Below, piece after piece: positions 36,282 through 45,154 of a stretch of DNA of 64,000 nt. The stretch spans positions 558,001 through 622,000 of the forward strand of contig NZ_BSQG01000002.1 of assembly GCF_030268225.1 (NCBI RefSeq), read 5' to 3'. The position numbers and the translations under genes are program-made. The notes beneath the pieces were generated by a model. That model saw only the letters and a program-made list of their open reading frames with translations. It had not been told where the DNA came from and did not search any database. The first letter of the stretch is position 1. Every line of letters begins with the position of its first letter. The DNA comes from Nocardiopsis ansamitocini (lineage in GTDB: Bacteria > Actinomycetota > Actinomycetes > Streptosporangiales > Streptosporangiaceae).

Positions 36282-37076
36282 TTACGGGGTGCGGAAGCCG
36301 GCGTCGGCCAGGACCGAGGCGCCCTCGTCGGACGTCACCAGCGCCACCCAGTCGGCGGCCGGTCCCGCGTTCGGCGCGTCGGCCAGGACCGCGATCGGGT
36401 AGTCGTTGACGGCCTGCTCGGTCTCGGGGAACCCGATCCCTTGAACCGTCCCGCCCGCGGCGATCACGTCGGTGCGGTAGACCAGTGCGGCGTCCACCTC
36501 GCCCAGCTGGACCTTGGTGAGTGCCGCCTTGACGTCCTTCTCCCGGGTCACCGGCTCGATCCGCACACCGGTCGCCGTCATGACCGTGTCCGAGGCCGCG
36601 CCGCAGGGCACCTCCTCCGCGCACAGCGCGACCTTGACGCCGTCGTCGGCGAGGTCGTCGAACCCTTCGATGCCCGCCGGGTTGTCCGCCGGCACCGCGA
36701 TCTCCAAAACGTTCTGCGCGAAGGTCTCCGGCTCGCCGGCCACGCCCGCCTCGTCCACGACGAGATCCATGGTGGCGGTGTTGGCCGAGGCGAACACGTC
36801 GGCCGGCGCGCCCTCGCCGATCTGGGCCGCCAGGTCGGAACTGCCGGCGAAGTTGAACTCGACGCTCACGTGGGGATTTGCCTGCTCGAAACCGGTGGCC
36901 AGCTGTTCGAAGGACTCGGTCAGCGAGGCCGCGGCGAAGACCGTGAGGGTCGTCTCCGGCTGCTCGGGCCCGGCCGAGCCGTCCGTGGTGTCCTCCACGG
37001 GTGCACAGGCCGCGGTGCCGAGCAGGCCGGGGACGGCCAGCAGTACGGCGACGCGATGGAAGAGGGGTCTAGGCAT
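36282..37076 (-). CDS. modA: Molybdate-binding lipoprotein ModA
   Basis: The ATG at 37076 overlaps the regulator stop by eight bases, giving 264 residues. A lipoprotein signal ends in LGTAAC, with the lipid-modified Cys at residue 24, so the protein is anchored outside the membrane. The ModA fold is marked by LTVFAAASLTESFEQLATGF, VEFNFAGSSDLAAQI and ADVFASANTATMD, the residues that cradle the tetrahedral oxyanion. Tungstate binding is also typical of the family. It delivers molybdate to ModB/ModC for molybdoenzymes such as the BisC-like protein at 53.7 kb. Confidence 0.95.
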   Translation of the reverse strand: MPRPLFHRVAVLLAVPGLLGTAACAPVEDTTDGSAGPEQPETTLTVFAAASLTESFEQLATGFEQANPHVSVEFNFAGSSDLAAQIGEGAPADVFASANTATMDLVVDEAGVAGEPETFAQNVLEIAVPADNPAGIEGFDDLADDGVKVALCAEEVPCGAASDTVMTATGVRIEPVTREKDVKAALTKVQLGEVDAALVYRTDVIAAGGTVQGIGFPETEQAVNDYPIAVLADAPNAGPAADWVALVTSDEGASVLADAGFRTP

Positions 37077-37482
37077 GTCTGGCTCCCGGTGCTGATCCTG
37101 TCTCCACGATGACGCTGGTCGATTTCACGATCGCGGTCGCCTGCGATCCCACCTCCAGGCCCAGTGCGTCGGCGGCCTCCCGGCTCATCAGCGAGACCAC
37201 GCGGTGCGGGCCGGCCTGGATCTCCACCTGCGCCATGACCTCGTCGCGGACCACGTGGGTGACCAGACCGCGGAACCGGTTGCGCGCCGACATCGCCGAG
37301 AGGGCGGGGTCGGCGTCGGCGTTGTCGCGCATGAACGCGGCCAGGTCGGCTCCCTCGATCAGCCGGTGGCCGTGCTCGTCGCGTCGTGCCGTCAAGCGCC
37401 CCGAGTCCACCCAGCGGCGGACCGTGTCGGGGCTGACCCCGATCAGCTCGGCGGCTTCTCCTATTCGCACAATCGACACCAC
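37069..37482 (-). CDS. HTH-Mop molybdate-responsive regulator
   Basis: It starts with GTG GTG, nine bases after GAGGGG, giving 137 residues. The N-terminal MerR/excisionase-like HTH (~3-55) reads VRIGEAAELIGVSPDTVRRW. A single Mop/TOBE domain (~65-130) follows, with SARNRFRGLVTHVVRDEVMA and VSLMSREAADALGL, the usual molybdate-binding sequence. It heads the modABC operon, so it is probably an autoregulated molybdate sensor analogous to ModE but with a different DNA-binding domain. Such HTH-Mop proteins are common in actinomycetes. It diverges from the histidine kinase at 37699. Confidence 0.85.
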   Translation of the reverse strand: MVSIVRIGEAAELIGVSPDTVRRWVDSGRLTARRDEHGHRLIEGADLAAFMRDNADADPALSAMSARNRFRGLVTHVVRDEVMAQVEIQAGPHRVVSLMSREAADALGLEVGSQATAIVKSTSVIVETGSAPGARHA

Positions 37483-37698
37483 GTGAATCTACCCCTCGCA
37501 TATGCCATGAAGATAGTCATTTTTGCCTAGTAAGAACGAGAGAAATCTGGCGAAAGCTCCAACCGGGAGGGTAGCGCCGGAACGTCTTCGGTGGTGCTGA
37601 CACCACCGGGCGGCGGTGTGGTGTCGTCATCGCAGGGTTGTCCACATCCGGCCTACCGTTGGGAGCACCGTGATACGACCCGGAGGGAGTGACCGTCG

Positions 37699-39051
37699 GT
37701 GCCAGCAGCGATCGGTGATGCCGAGGCGTCTGCTCCGGCACGGCGGCCGTGGGTCGAGCGGCTGGTCGCGGTGCTGCACCTGCTCACCTCGTTGGTGCTC
37801 GCGCTGCTCTACCTCGCCCCCGGTGCACTCCTGCTGATCGGCGTCAACGAGCTCACCAACGAAGTCCTGTCGGTGCTCGCCGGCGACCCCGAAGCCCAGG
37901 AGCGGCTGCCCTCCACCATCGTGGCCTCGGGGATCGTCCCCCTTCCGCTGGTCACCCTGTTGGCCCGACTCGCCTGCTGGGTCCAGCGTTCCCGGCTGGA
38001 GGCCGTGTTCGGGGTGGTGGAGGCCGTACCGCTCGCGCCGGGTGCGCGCGGAGGACTCCCGGTGCGTGTCCTGCGCTATCTCTTCGGCCGCGACGCCTGG
38101 AGCGCCGTTCTCTACAGCACCACAGCGGGAATCGTCGGTCTGGCGTCGGGGGCCCTGGCCATGGCTCTGGTCGCCTACGGCCTGGGGTCGGTGATCGGCG
38201 GGCTCCTCGGTGTGGTGCTCGCGCTGGCGGACGGCGGTCTCACCGAACTCCTCGACAGCGCCGACCTGGCCTTCCTGGCCGCCGTCGCCATTTTGCTGGG
38301 GCCGGTGAGCGTCCTGGCCGGCCTGTGGGTCGCGCCCTGGTTGGTGCGCGCCGACGTCGGAATCGCCCGGCGGATGCTCTTCGACTCGTCCCAGGTACGG
38401 ATCGAGCGGCGCATGCGCGAACTGAGCGACAGCCGCTCGCGCATGGTCGACGCAGCCGAGGCCGAGCGTCGCCGGATCGAGCGCGACCTGCACGACGGTG
38501 CCCAGCAGCGGCTGCTCGCGGTCACCATGACGCTCACCCGGGCCCGCGCCAAGTTCGACCGGGACCCGGAGACGGCCCGCGCCCTTCTCGCCGAGGCCCA
38601 GGCCGAGGCCCGGGAGGTGATGGCGGAACTGCGCGAGGTCGCCCGGGGTCTGCATCCCCGAGTCCTCACCGACCACGGGCTGGAGGCCGCGCTCCCGGTG
38701 GCGGCGGGGCGCTGCCCGGTGCCGGTCCGGGTCGACGCCGATCTCGGCGGGCGCCCCTCGCAGCGGGCCGAAGGCATCGCCTACTACGCGGCCTGCGAGG
38801 CGTTGACCAACATCGCCAAGCACGCCGCGGCGCGCACGGTCACGGTCCGCGCCGTTCGGATCGTCCAGCGCAAGGGCGACCTGTTGCGGCTCACCGTTGT
38901 CGACGACGGCATCGGCGGAGCCGACCCCGAGGTCGGGACCGGCCTGTACGGGCTGTGGGACCGGGTCCACGCGGTGGACGGCCACCTGGCCGTGCACAGT
39001 CCGACCGGTGGGGGCACCGTGCTCACCGCCGACATCCCCTGGGAGGCATGA
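37699..39051 (+). CDS. NarL-type membrane sensor histidine kinase
   Basis: GTG start, 450 residues. The N-terminal half has about four transmembrane helices (to ~residue 225) and a Sensor/DUF-like region with no clear extracellular domain. A HisKA_3 dimerisation segment carries His265 in ERDLHDGAQQRLLAV, followed by EVARGLHPRVLTDHGLEAALP. The ATPase has EALTNIAKHA (N-box) and VVDDGIGGADP, then GTGLYGLWDRV. It overlaps the response regulator by ATGA, and the DUF4097 gene follows. This three-gene set is typical of actinomycete envelope-stress systems. The signal is unknown. Confidence 0.9.
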   Translation: MPAAIGDAEASAPARRPWVERLVAVLHLLTSLVLALLYLAPGALLLIGVNELTNEVLSVLAGDPEAQERLPSTIVASGIVPLPLVTLLARLACWVQRSRLEAVFGVVEAVPLAPGARGGLPVRVLRYLFGRDAWSAVLYSTTAGIVGLASGALAMALVAYGLGSVIGGLLGVVLALADGGLTELLDSADLAFLAAVAILLGPVSVLAGLWVAPWLVRADVGIARRMLFDSSQVRIERRMRELSDSRSRMVDAAEAERRRIERDLHDGAQQRLLAVTMTLTRARAKFDRDPETARALLAEAQAEAREVMAELREVARGLHPRVLTDHGLEAALPVAAGRCPVPVRVDADLGGRPSQRAEGIAYYAACEALTNIAKHAAARTVTVRAVRIVQRKGDLLRLTVVDDGIGGADPEVGTGLYGLWDRVHAVDGHLAVHSPTGGGTVLTADIPWEA

Positions 39052-39710
39052 CCGTGCGCGTGATCATCGCGGAGGACTCCGTACTGCTGCGCAGCGGAAT
39101 GGTGAAACTCCTAAAGGACGAAGGGATCGAGATCGTCGCCGAGGTCGGCGATGCCCAGGCCCTGTTGGTCGCGGTCGCCGAGCACGACGTGGACCTGTGC
39201 CTGGTGGACATCCGCATGCCGCCCACGTTCTCCGAGGAGGGCATGCACGCGGCGATCCGCATCCGTGCCCAGTACCCGCACGTGGCGGTCCTGCTGCTGT
39301 CCCAGCACGTCGTCGGCACCTATGCCGCCGAACTGCTGGGCGGCGGCGCGACCAGGGTCGGCTATCTGCTCAAGGACCGCATCGCCGATATCGACGAGTT
39401 CCTGGTCACGCTCCGCCGTATCGCCGACGGTGGCGCGGCGATCGATCCGGAGGTGGTGTCGCAGCTGCTCAGCCGCAACACCGACACCGCGTTGGACAGG
39501 CTGAGTCCGCGTGAGTCGGAGGTGTTGGGAGCGATGGCGGAAGGGCTCAACAACGCGGGGATCGCCGCCCGGCTCTTCGTCACCGAACGTGCGGTCGAGA
39601 AGCACATCCGCGCCATCTTCACCAAGCTGGACCTCGTCCAGGACGACCACGACCACCGCCGGGTGCTCGCGGTCCTGCAGTACCTGCGGGCCAACGCGGC
39701 CGGCGGCTGA
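39048..39710 (+). CDS. NarL/LuxR-family response regulator
   Basis: The ATG overlaps the kinase stop (ATGA). The 220-residue protein has a receiver (acidic Glu/Asp near residue 9-10, phospho-acceptor Asp54 in CLVDIRMPP, Lys in LLKDR) and a C-terminal LuxR-type HTH (~150-210; LSPRESEVLGAMAEGLNNAG, then VTERAVEKHIRAIFTKLDL). It should bind DNA as a dimer once phosphorylated by the upstream kinase. The gene directly downstream (39747) is the likeliest co-regulated output. Confidence 0.93.
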   Translation: MTVRVIIAEDSVLLRSGMVKLLKDEGIEIVAEVGDAQALLVAVAEHDVDLCLVDIRMPPTFSEEGMHAAIRIRAQYPHVAVLLLSQHVVGTYAAELLGGGATRVGYLLKDRIADIDEFLVTLRRIADGGAAIDPEVVSQLLSRNTDTALDRLSPRESEVLGAMAEGLNNAGIAARLFVTERAVEKHIRAIFTKLDLVQDDHDHRRVLAVLQYLRANAAGG

Positions 39711-39746
39711 CACCTGCAATCGTTCTCCGAAGGAGAGGAAGCCACA

Positions 39747-40664
39747 ATGACGTTCAACGGGCGGGGCCTGTACGTCTCGTCGAGCAAGGTTCCGCGCCGG
39801 CAGCGGCTCGGTTGGCTCGCCCTGGGGGCGGTGATCGGTCTGATCGCGCTGGTGTTCGGGCTGTTGAACATGCTCAATGGGGTCTCCTTCACGAGTGAGA
39901 CGAGAGAGGACAGCTACCCGGCTTCCGCGCTGCTGCGAATCGACGCCGACGTCGTGGCGGCCGTCTCCGTCAGCCAGACGGGGGGCGATCGGATCACCGT
40001 CCAGCGCGCCCTGGTCGGTGCGCAGGGCTCCGGTTCCTTCGAATCCGTCGAGCAGGACGACGAGAAGCTGGAGCTGAATGTCTCCTGTTGGCGGTTCCCC
40101 CTGTTCAGTACCTGCGAGGTCGACTACGTGATCGGGGTGCCCGAGGGGACCGATCTGGACATCAGTACCGACCGGGGCCGGGTCGACGTCACCGGGGTCG
40201 TCGGGGACGTCACGGTGGACACCGGCAGCGGCGACATCGCGTTGTCTCAGGTCAGGGGGTCGATCGACCTGGAGTCGGGGGCGGGGGACATCAGCGCCGC
40301 GGGCGAGGGGGCCACCGCCAAGGCCGAGTCCGATGTCGGTGACGTGGACCTTCGGTCGTTCCGGGCCGCCGAGGTCGAAGGAGAGTCCGACGTCGGTGAC
40401 GTTCTGCTCGGCACGGGATTCGAGAAGGCCGAGGCGTCGACCGGTGTCGGGGAGGTGACGGTCTGGACCGACGAGGAGTTCCGCAGCCTGAAGGCACAGT
40501 CGGACGTGGGGGACGTCGACGTCCGTGTTCCGGACGCGCCGTACCGGGTGACCGGCGAGACGGGCCTCGGCGACCGGGACATCCGGGTGCGGCCGGGGGG
40601 ACGGGGGGACGCCTCGATCCGGGTGGAGACGGGTACCGGATCGGCAGTCGTTCGCGCCGACTGA
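39747..40664 (+). CDS. DUF4097 beta-helix-like membrane-anchored protein
   Basis: The ATG has AAGGAGAGGA upstream, giving 305 residues. One transmembrane helix (~22-43) is followed by an external domain. The domain has two Cys in SCWRFPLFSTC and then repeated ~20-residue beta units: SDVGDVDL, SDVGDVLL, TGVGEVTV, SDVGDVDV and TGLGDRDI. This is the DUF4097 pattern, a stacked beta-sheet surface protein. It is cotranscribed with the two-component pair (36 bp downstream) and could be its accessory sensor or output. A terminator follows. Confidence 0.82.
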   Translation: MTFNGRGLYVSSSKVPRRQRLGWLALGAVIGLIALVFGLLNMLNGVSFTSETREDSYPASALLRIDADVVAAVSVSQTGGDRITVQRALVGAQGSGSFESVEQDDEKLELNVSCWRFPLFSTCEVDYVIGVPEGTDLDISTDRGRVDVTGVVGDVTVDTGSGDIALSQVRGSIDLESGAGDISAAGEGATAKAESDVGDVDLRSFRAAEVEGESDVGDVLLGTGFEKAEASTGVGEVTVWTDEEFRSLKAQSDVGDVDVRVPDAPYRVTGETGLGDRDIRVRPGGRGDASIRVETGTGSAVVRAD

Positions 40665-40671
40665 CATCGGA

Positions 40672-40707
40672 CCGTGGCGGGGCCCGGATCGTTTTCGGGC
40701 CCCACGG
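40672..40707 (+). terminator. Terminator after the DUF4097 gene
   Basis: CCGTGG and GGCCCG (40672-40686, 3-base bulge) pair with CGGGCC and CCACGG (40696-40707) around a GATCGTTTT loop, just past the stop at 40664. Confidence 0.6.
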
Positions 40708-41264
40708 TTTCGGCCGAGTTTTTCGGGGCAATCGATAACACTGAGCGCCAGGCTCGATCAAGCAACCGCTTGGTACTGTTGTTTTCGACCGCATCCCGCC
40801 GAAGCCCCCTGGGGGACGATCGTGGAGGACTTCATTTCGGGCCTGCCGCCCGCCCTTTCGTCTCCGTCCCGGGAAACGCCGAGGCGCAGACGTGGGCCAC
40901 GTGTTCGACGGTGTGGTAGTGTCCGGGCACGGATGCCTTTTTAGTATCTTGGGAATCAGTCTGCGCGCACCTCAAGCCGTCGCACGAATCGTCCCAAATA
41001 CCCATTCGTTCCATCCGGGCGCGACCCGCAGCCCGCGTCTCGGTCGGTTGTCTCCGGTCCACAGGCGAAGAATTCGCATATGTCTGACAAATCCTCATTG
41101 TCGACATGAGGGGTAGCACACATATGACTCAGTCCTCCGACCGTGCCAGCGCGCCCGGCAACGCGTTGAGCGAAGACCACAACGAGTATTCCGCCCGATG
41201 GCAGGTCCGTGCCACCACGCCGCCCGGCAGGGCGACCGTGTCGGCGTATCCTTCCGGAGCAAGC
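40708..41264. other. Intergenic region before the STAS gene
   Basis: No supported gene lies here. The DNA around 40920-40960 and 41075-41120 is AT-richer and could hold promoters. An in-frame ATG at 41124 with AGGGG upstream would extend the STAS protein by 47 residues, but that stretch has weaker third-position GC than the gene. Confidence 0.45.
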
Positions 41265-41633
41265 ATGCCCGCGTTGCAGATCACCACCCGTCACCACGAT
41301 GACGGCATCGTCATCGCGCTCGCCGGGGAGATCGACATCGCCACTGAAGACGATTTCCGTGCGACCGTCCTCCAGGCTGCGGTGGACAGCCCCAACAGTC
41401 GCGTGGTGCTGGACTGTGCCCAGCTCACCTTCATCGACTCCAGTGGCCTGCGGGTACTCATCCAGTGCCACAAGGCGGGCAAGGAGCACGGTAGCCGACT
41501 CTTCGTGGCCGCACCCTCCGAGCGCATCGCCCAGATCCTGCGGGTGACCGCCATCGACACGCGGATCCCCGTCCACCCGACGGCCGACGACGCACTGTCG
41601 GCGCCCCTGGAGAGCAGTAGCCGGCAGAGCTGA
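41265..41633 (+). CDS. STAS-domain anti-anti-sigma factor
   Basis: I chose the ATG at 41265, with GGAG five bases upstream, giving 122 residues, the usual size. A start at 41124 (SD AGGGG) would add an Ala/Ser/Arg-rich leader. The STAS core has GEIDIATEDDF, VVLDCAQLTFIDSSGLRVL with the switch serine at 59 (DSSG), and a late FVAAPSERIAQILRVT helix. It keeps the full DSSG motif, unlike the STAS protein at 15489. No anti-sigma partner is adjacent; candidates are the MEDS-ATPase at 15876 and the OsaC-like protein. Confidence 0.85.
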   Translation: MPALQITTRHHDDGIVIALAGEIDIATEDDFRATVLQAAVDSPNSRVVLDCAQLTFIDSSGLRVLIQCHKAGKEHGSRLFVAAPSERIAQILRVTAIDTRIPVHPTADDALSAPLESSSRQS

Positions 41634-41715
41634 ATCCCGCCGCGCGGCCCGTAGAGCGGCCCGTAGAAGGGTGCGGGCCGGCGGCTGGTCGGTGCCGACG
41701 GCCCGGAACCGCGTC

Positions 41716-42432
41716 CTACCCGGCGAACATCAGCAGCCAGACCCCCAGCGCCACCACGGCGAGGTTGAAGACGCCGAAGAACAGCACCCACGCCGTTCCC
41801 GGAACGCCGGTCAGCCGGTCGAGTTGGTCGGCGTCGGAGTGGGGCGAGGGCTGGCGCCTGCGCTGCGCCTGGAGCTCGAACACCGGTCGCACACTCGCGA
41901 ACAGCATGAACCAGGTGAACAGGTAGGCACACACGCTCTGTACCTCGGCCGGGGTGAACCACGAGATCAGGAACACCACCGCCCCGGTTCCCACCACCGA
42001 GACCACGCCGTAGACGTTGCGGATGAGCAGCAGCATGGCGGCCAGCAGCAGGATGCTGATCCACAGCAGTGCGGTGATCCGTCCGCCGGTCAACAGCACG
42101 ATCCCGGCCAGCCCGACCACCGAGGGCGCGGTGTACCCGGCCAGAATCGTCATGATCATGCCGATGCCGTCGGGCCGCCCCCGGGAGACGGTCACCCCCG
42201 AGGTATCGGAGTGGAGTCGCACCCCGGTCAACTGTCGCCCGCTGAGCAGCGCGACCAGCGCGTGCCCGCCCTCGTGCGCGATCGTCACCACGTTGCGGGC
42301 GACCCGCCAGGGGCCGCGCACCAGCACAACGGACAGTGCGATCACGCCGGTGGCGATGATCAGCCATTGGGGCGGGTCGGGCTGGACGGAGAACACGTCC
42401 TGCCACACTTCGGCGAACGAGGTCGCTTCCAT
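41716..42432 (-). CDS. M50-like zinc membrane peptidase
   Basis: The 238-residue protein has about six transmembrane helices. The zinc-binding motif is at residues 53-57 (HEGGH in TIAHEGGHALVALLSG), inside or beside the second helix as in site-2 proteases. This is the M50B-type short form. The family's second metal ligand, usually in an LDG/NPDG box, is not evident, so catalysis is likely but not certain. Neighbours are unrelated in strand or function. Possible role: regulated intramembrane proteolysis. Confidence 0.78.
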   Translation of the reverse strand: MEATSFAEVWQDVFSVQPDPPQWLIIATGVIALSVVLVRGPWRVARNVVTIAHEGGHALVALLSGRQLTGVRLHSDTSGVTVSRGRPDGIGMIMTILAGYTAPSVVGLAGIVLLTGGRITALLWISILLLAAMLLLIRNVYGVVSVVGTGAVVFLISWFTPAEVQSVCAYLFTWFMLFASVRPVFELQAQRRRQPSPHSDADQLDRLTGVPGTAWVLFFGVFNLAVVALGVWLLMFAG

Positions 42433-42520
42433 CTGCTTTTCATCTCCCTCTCGGCTGCCTACCGCACTCTAGGACACGCCGGAGACCCGTCCGGTTCACG
42501 CGTGGGGCCGGGAAAAGCAG

Positions 42521-44791
42521 TCAGCCGACCCCGAGTACGCGCGATGCGGTCGAACCGCCGGGCCCGCTGCTCCCCGCCGGCTCACGGGTCGGCCCTTCGC
42601 GTTGCAGGACCCAGGTACAGGCGGCCAAGGTCAGCGGCACCGCCACGGTCAGCGCCAGCGCCGGGATCGCGATCCCGGAGTCGTTCAGCGCGAACCCGGC
42701 CAGGGCGGTCACCAGGGAGCCGGTGAGCCCCGCCCGCAGGGTCGGGGCGTAGTCGTACACCTGTTGCAGCACACCCATGCGCCAGTTCGTCGGCTTGTTG
42801 AGGACGACGAACAGGAACAGCAGGGCGCAGGCCGACAGCAGGGTCAGCTGCCAGTTGCCCAGGGACCCCAGCATCGCGCCCAGTTTGCGCGCGACCACCG
42901 TCCACGCCTCACCCTCCAGGACCTGCCCGGCGAACAGCCCGAAGTGGCTGCGCTCGTTGGGCGGCCGCAGGTAGTCGAGGTAGGCCAGCGCGCCGATCAC
43001 CGCGACGGCGGCGCCGCTGATCACGGTCATCCGCACCAGCGTCACCCGCAGCCCTGCCAGCATCAGTACCGTGACGGCCAGACCGGGGACGATCGCCAGG
43101 ACCCCGCCGAAGTCGGTGCCCAGCCCCGGCCAGCCGATCACGAAGAGCGTGGCGGTGCCGATGGCCAGGGCCATCGCCACCGCCCATCCGCGCCGTCCCT
43201 TGGCCAGCAGCGGGTGGGCCAGTCCGGCGATCGTCATGAGCATTCCGGTGGCGAACGTCGCGAACGCGATGTTGCCCAGACCGTAGAACCGGCCGGCGAC
43301 GATCGGCGTGTAGCCCGTCGGCGAGTTCATCTGTAGGTTCGCCCCGGTGCACAGGTCGACGAACAGCACCAGGGTGGTGATCCCCGCCACGACCGTGATC
43401 GGCCCCAGGATGTGTCGCCGCCACGGCCCAGCGAGCGCGAGCGCGACCACCACGGCGTCGGCCAGGAGCACGCTGCCCAACAGGGTCAGGTGTGGAACGG
43501 GAGCCGACCACCAAGGGATGAGGTTGGCAAGGTAGCTGGACACCGGGAAAGCGGCCCCGGCCAGGGCCACCACGCGGGTCGTCGACAGCACCAGATGGCG
43601 TTTGGAGCGGTCCCGGTCGCTGTAGTGCTTGAGGGCCAGGGCCGCGGCCAGATAGATCAGGAGCTGGAGGGCCACCAGGCCGCTGAAGAACCCGGCGGTG
43701 AGCGATTCCACGACCTCGGCCGCGGTGGTGAACTCCACCAGTTCGTTGACCGCTTCGGCGGTGTCGGGCGGTCTGGGCAGCTCGTGCCACGCGCGTCCGA
43801 CCATGCCGGGTGGGGCCTCCAGGCCCATCGTGTGCAGGAGCGTGGTGGTGATGTCGGTCAGGGCCACCAGCCCGGCCCGCCGGGTCGACTCCGACGTCAG
43901 GAAGCCCTGGTCGAAGTTCTCGCCGGCCGGGCCGACACCGTGCAGCAGTGCCGCGTTGAGGCTGGAGGTCCCCGCCTCCACGGAGATCCCGGCCACCATG
44001 AGGGTGGCGCCGGGCGGCAGGGTCGCCCGTACCGCGGCGATGTCGGCGTCGAGTGACTCCAAGCGGTCCTGACGGTTCTGACGGTCCTCGGCGGAGCCCG
44101 GGGAAGGCTCCGGTTCCTCCTCTTCCTCGACTTCGTCGGGTTCCACCGCTTCGGGTTTGACGGGGCGTTCGAGATAGAGGGAGGCGAGGTCGTCGAGGTC
44201 CACGACGCCCAGCGTCACGCCGTCCCAGTCGCCGCTCTTCAGACTGCGCACGCCGCCGAGGTAGTGGTCCACCCGGCCGTCGCTGTCGGCGGCGGCCAGC
44301 ACCGCTCCGGGCCCCACCGCCAGTGTCCTTCCACCGTTCGCGTGCACGGTGTCCCCGAGCAGGCCCACCTGGGCGGCGTATTTGGAGGAGGCGTTGTAGG
44401 AGACATGGTCGGCGTAGTCCCGCGCCACCGCGCCCGCCCCGTCGATCTCGGGCCGGGCGGGAAGCTCGCAGATGGAGTAGGTCTGGCGCTCACTGGAGGC
44501 GCGTTGACCGGCGGAGACGGTCAACCAGCCGTCGACGGGGCAGGTGCGCGAGGTGACGGTGCGGATGGACATGTCGCCGATCGCGCTGTCTTCGGCGAGC
44601 GACCACAGGTTGGGGGTCCGGTCCGGGGCGATCTCCTGCCAGGAGAGCCCGGGGACGCCGACCAGGACGACCGGGCCGGACGGCGCCTTGGGCGCGGGCT
44701 GGATCGCGGCACCGGGAGTCCAGAGCAGCGGTGCCGCGCATATCGTCGCGAGCGTTGCCCCGGCCCGCGAAAGCCACCTGCCCAGAGCCAC
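42521..44791 (-). CDS. Membrane protein with alkaline-phosphatase-like outer domain
   Basis: 756 residues from an ATG at 44791. A signal/anchor helix (~8-30) is followed by an outer domain (to ~390) of the alkaline-phosphatase superfamily: VVLVGVPGLSWQEIAPDRTP, then GATLMVAGISVE and TDITTTLLHTMGLEAPPGMVG. A Glu/Pro-rich insert (~225-245, DEVEEEEEPEPSPGS) interrupts it. About ten transmembrane helices follow to ~730, including SPTGYTPIVAGRFYGLGNIAFATFATG. It is a conserved single-copy actinomycete type with no assigned function. Classic metal-site Asp/Thr are not clear. Confidence 0.75.
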   Translation of the reverse strand: MALGRWLSRAGATLATICAAPLLWTPGAAIQPAPKAPSGPVVLVGVPGLSWQEIAPDRTPNLWSLAEDSAIGDMSIRTVTSRTCPVDGWLTVSAGQRASSERQTYSICELPARPEIDGAGAVARDYADHVSYNASSKYAAQVGLLGDTVHANGGRTLAVGPGAVLAAADSDGRVDHYLGGVRSLKSGDWDGVTLGVVDLDDLASLYLERPVKPEAVEPDEVEEEEEPEPSPGSAEDRQNRQDRLESLDADIAAVRATLPPGATLMVAGISVEAGTSSLNAALLHGVGPAGENFDQGFLTSESTRRAGLVALTDITTTLLHTMGLEAPPGMVGRAWHELPRPPDTAEAVNELVEFTTAAEVVESLTAGFFSGLVALQLLIYLAAALALKHYSDRDRSKRHLVLSTTRVVALAGAAFPVSSYLANLIPWWSAPVPHLTLLGSVLLADAVVVALALAGPWRRHILGPITVVAGITTLVLFVDLCTGANLQMNSPTGYTPIVAGRFYGLGNIAFATFATGMLMTIAGLAHPLLAKGRRGWAVAMALAIGTATLFVIGWPGLGTDFGGVLAIVPGLAVTVLMLAGLRVTLVRMTVISGAAVAVIGALAYLDYLRPPNERSHFGLFAGQVLEGEAWTVVARKLGAMLGSLGNWQLTLLSACALLFLFVVLNKPTNWRMGVLQQVYDYAPTLRAGLTGSLVTALAGFALNDSGIAIPALALTVAVPLTLAACTWVLQREGPTREPAGSSGPGGSTASRVLGVG

Positions 44792-45154
44792 GCCCAGTCC
44801 CCCCTTGATGATCAGGCAGCGTCCGACTCACACTAACCGCCGTTTTGACCGCCCTGGATGACCGCCACCCGCTCCACCCCGGCCGACCCGTCCCTGCCCG
44901 TGCCCCGTCCGCTTGCGCACCCTTTCCCACCAAACCGGTGGCCCCACGGGGCCGGCCTTTTCGCGGTTGCGGCGGTATCCGGGACACCGGTCAGTGGGTG
45001 GGATTCGTTTGCGCAGGTCAGCGCGCGGGGTTTGGGGTGGTCGGCCGTGGAGGACAACCCTGGTCGTCGCCTCCGGGCCGGTACGGGCAAGTAGGGAACA
45101 GGTACGCGGAACCGGAGGGCACGGGCCGTCGGAGAGTCGATCGGGGCCGGTCGG
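44792..45154. other. 363-bp intergenic region
   Basis: It lies upstream of the large membrane-protein gene and downstream of the TetR gene. No gene, RNA or strong hairpin was found. Confidence 0.5.

Noticed and set aside
41124-41264. Extended N-terminus of the second STAS protein
   Set aside because: The extra 47 codons have weak third-position GC, and a better-placed GGAG precedes the ATG at 41265. It remains possible.
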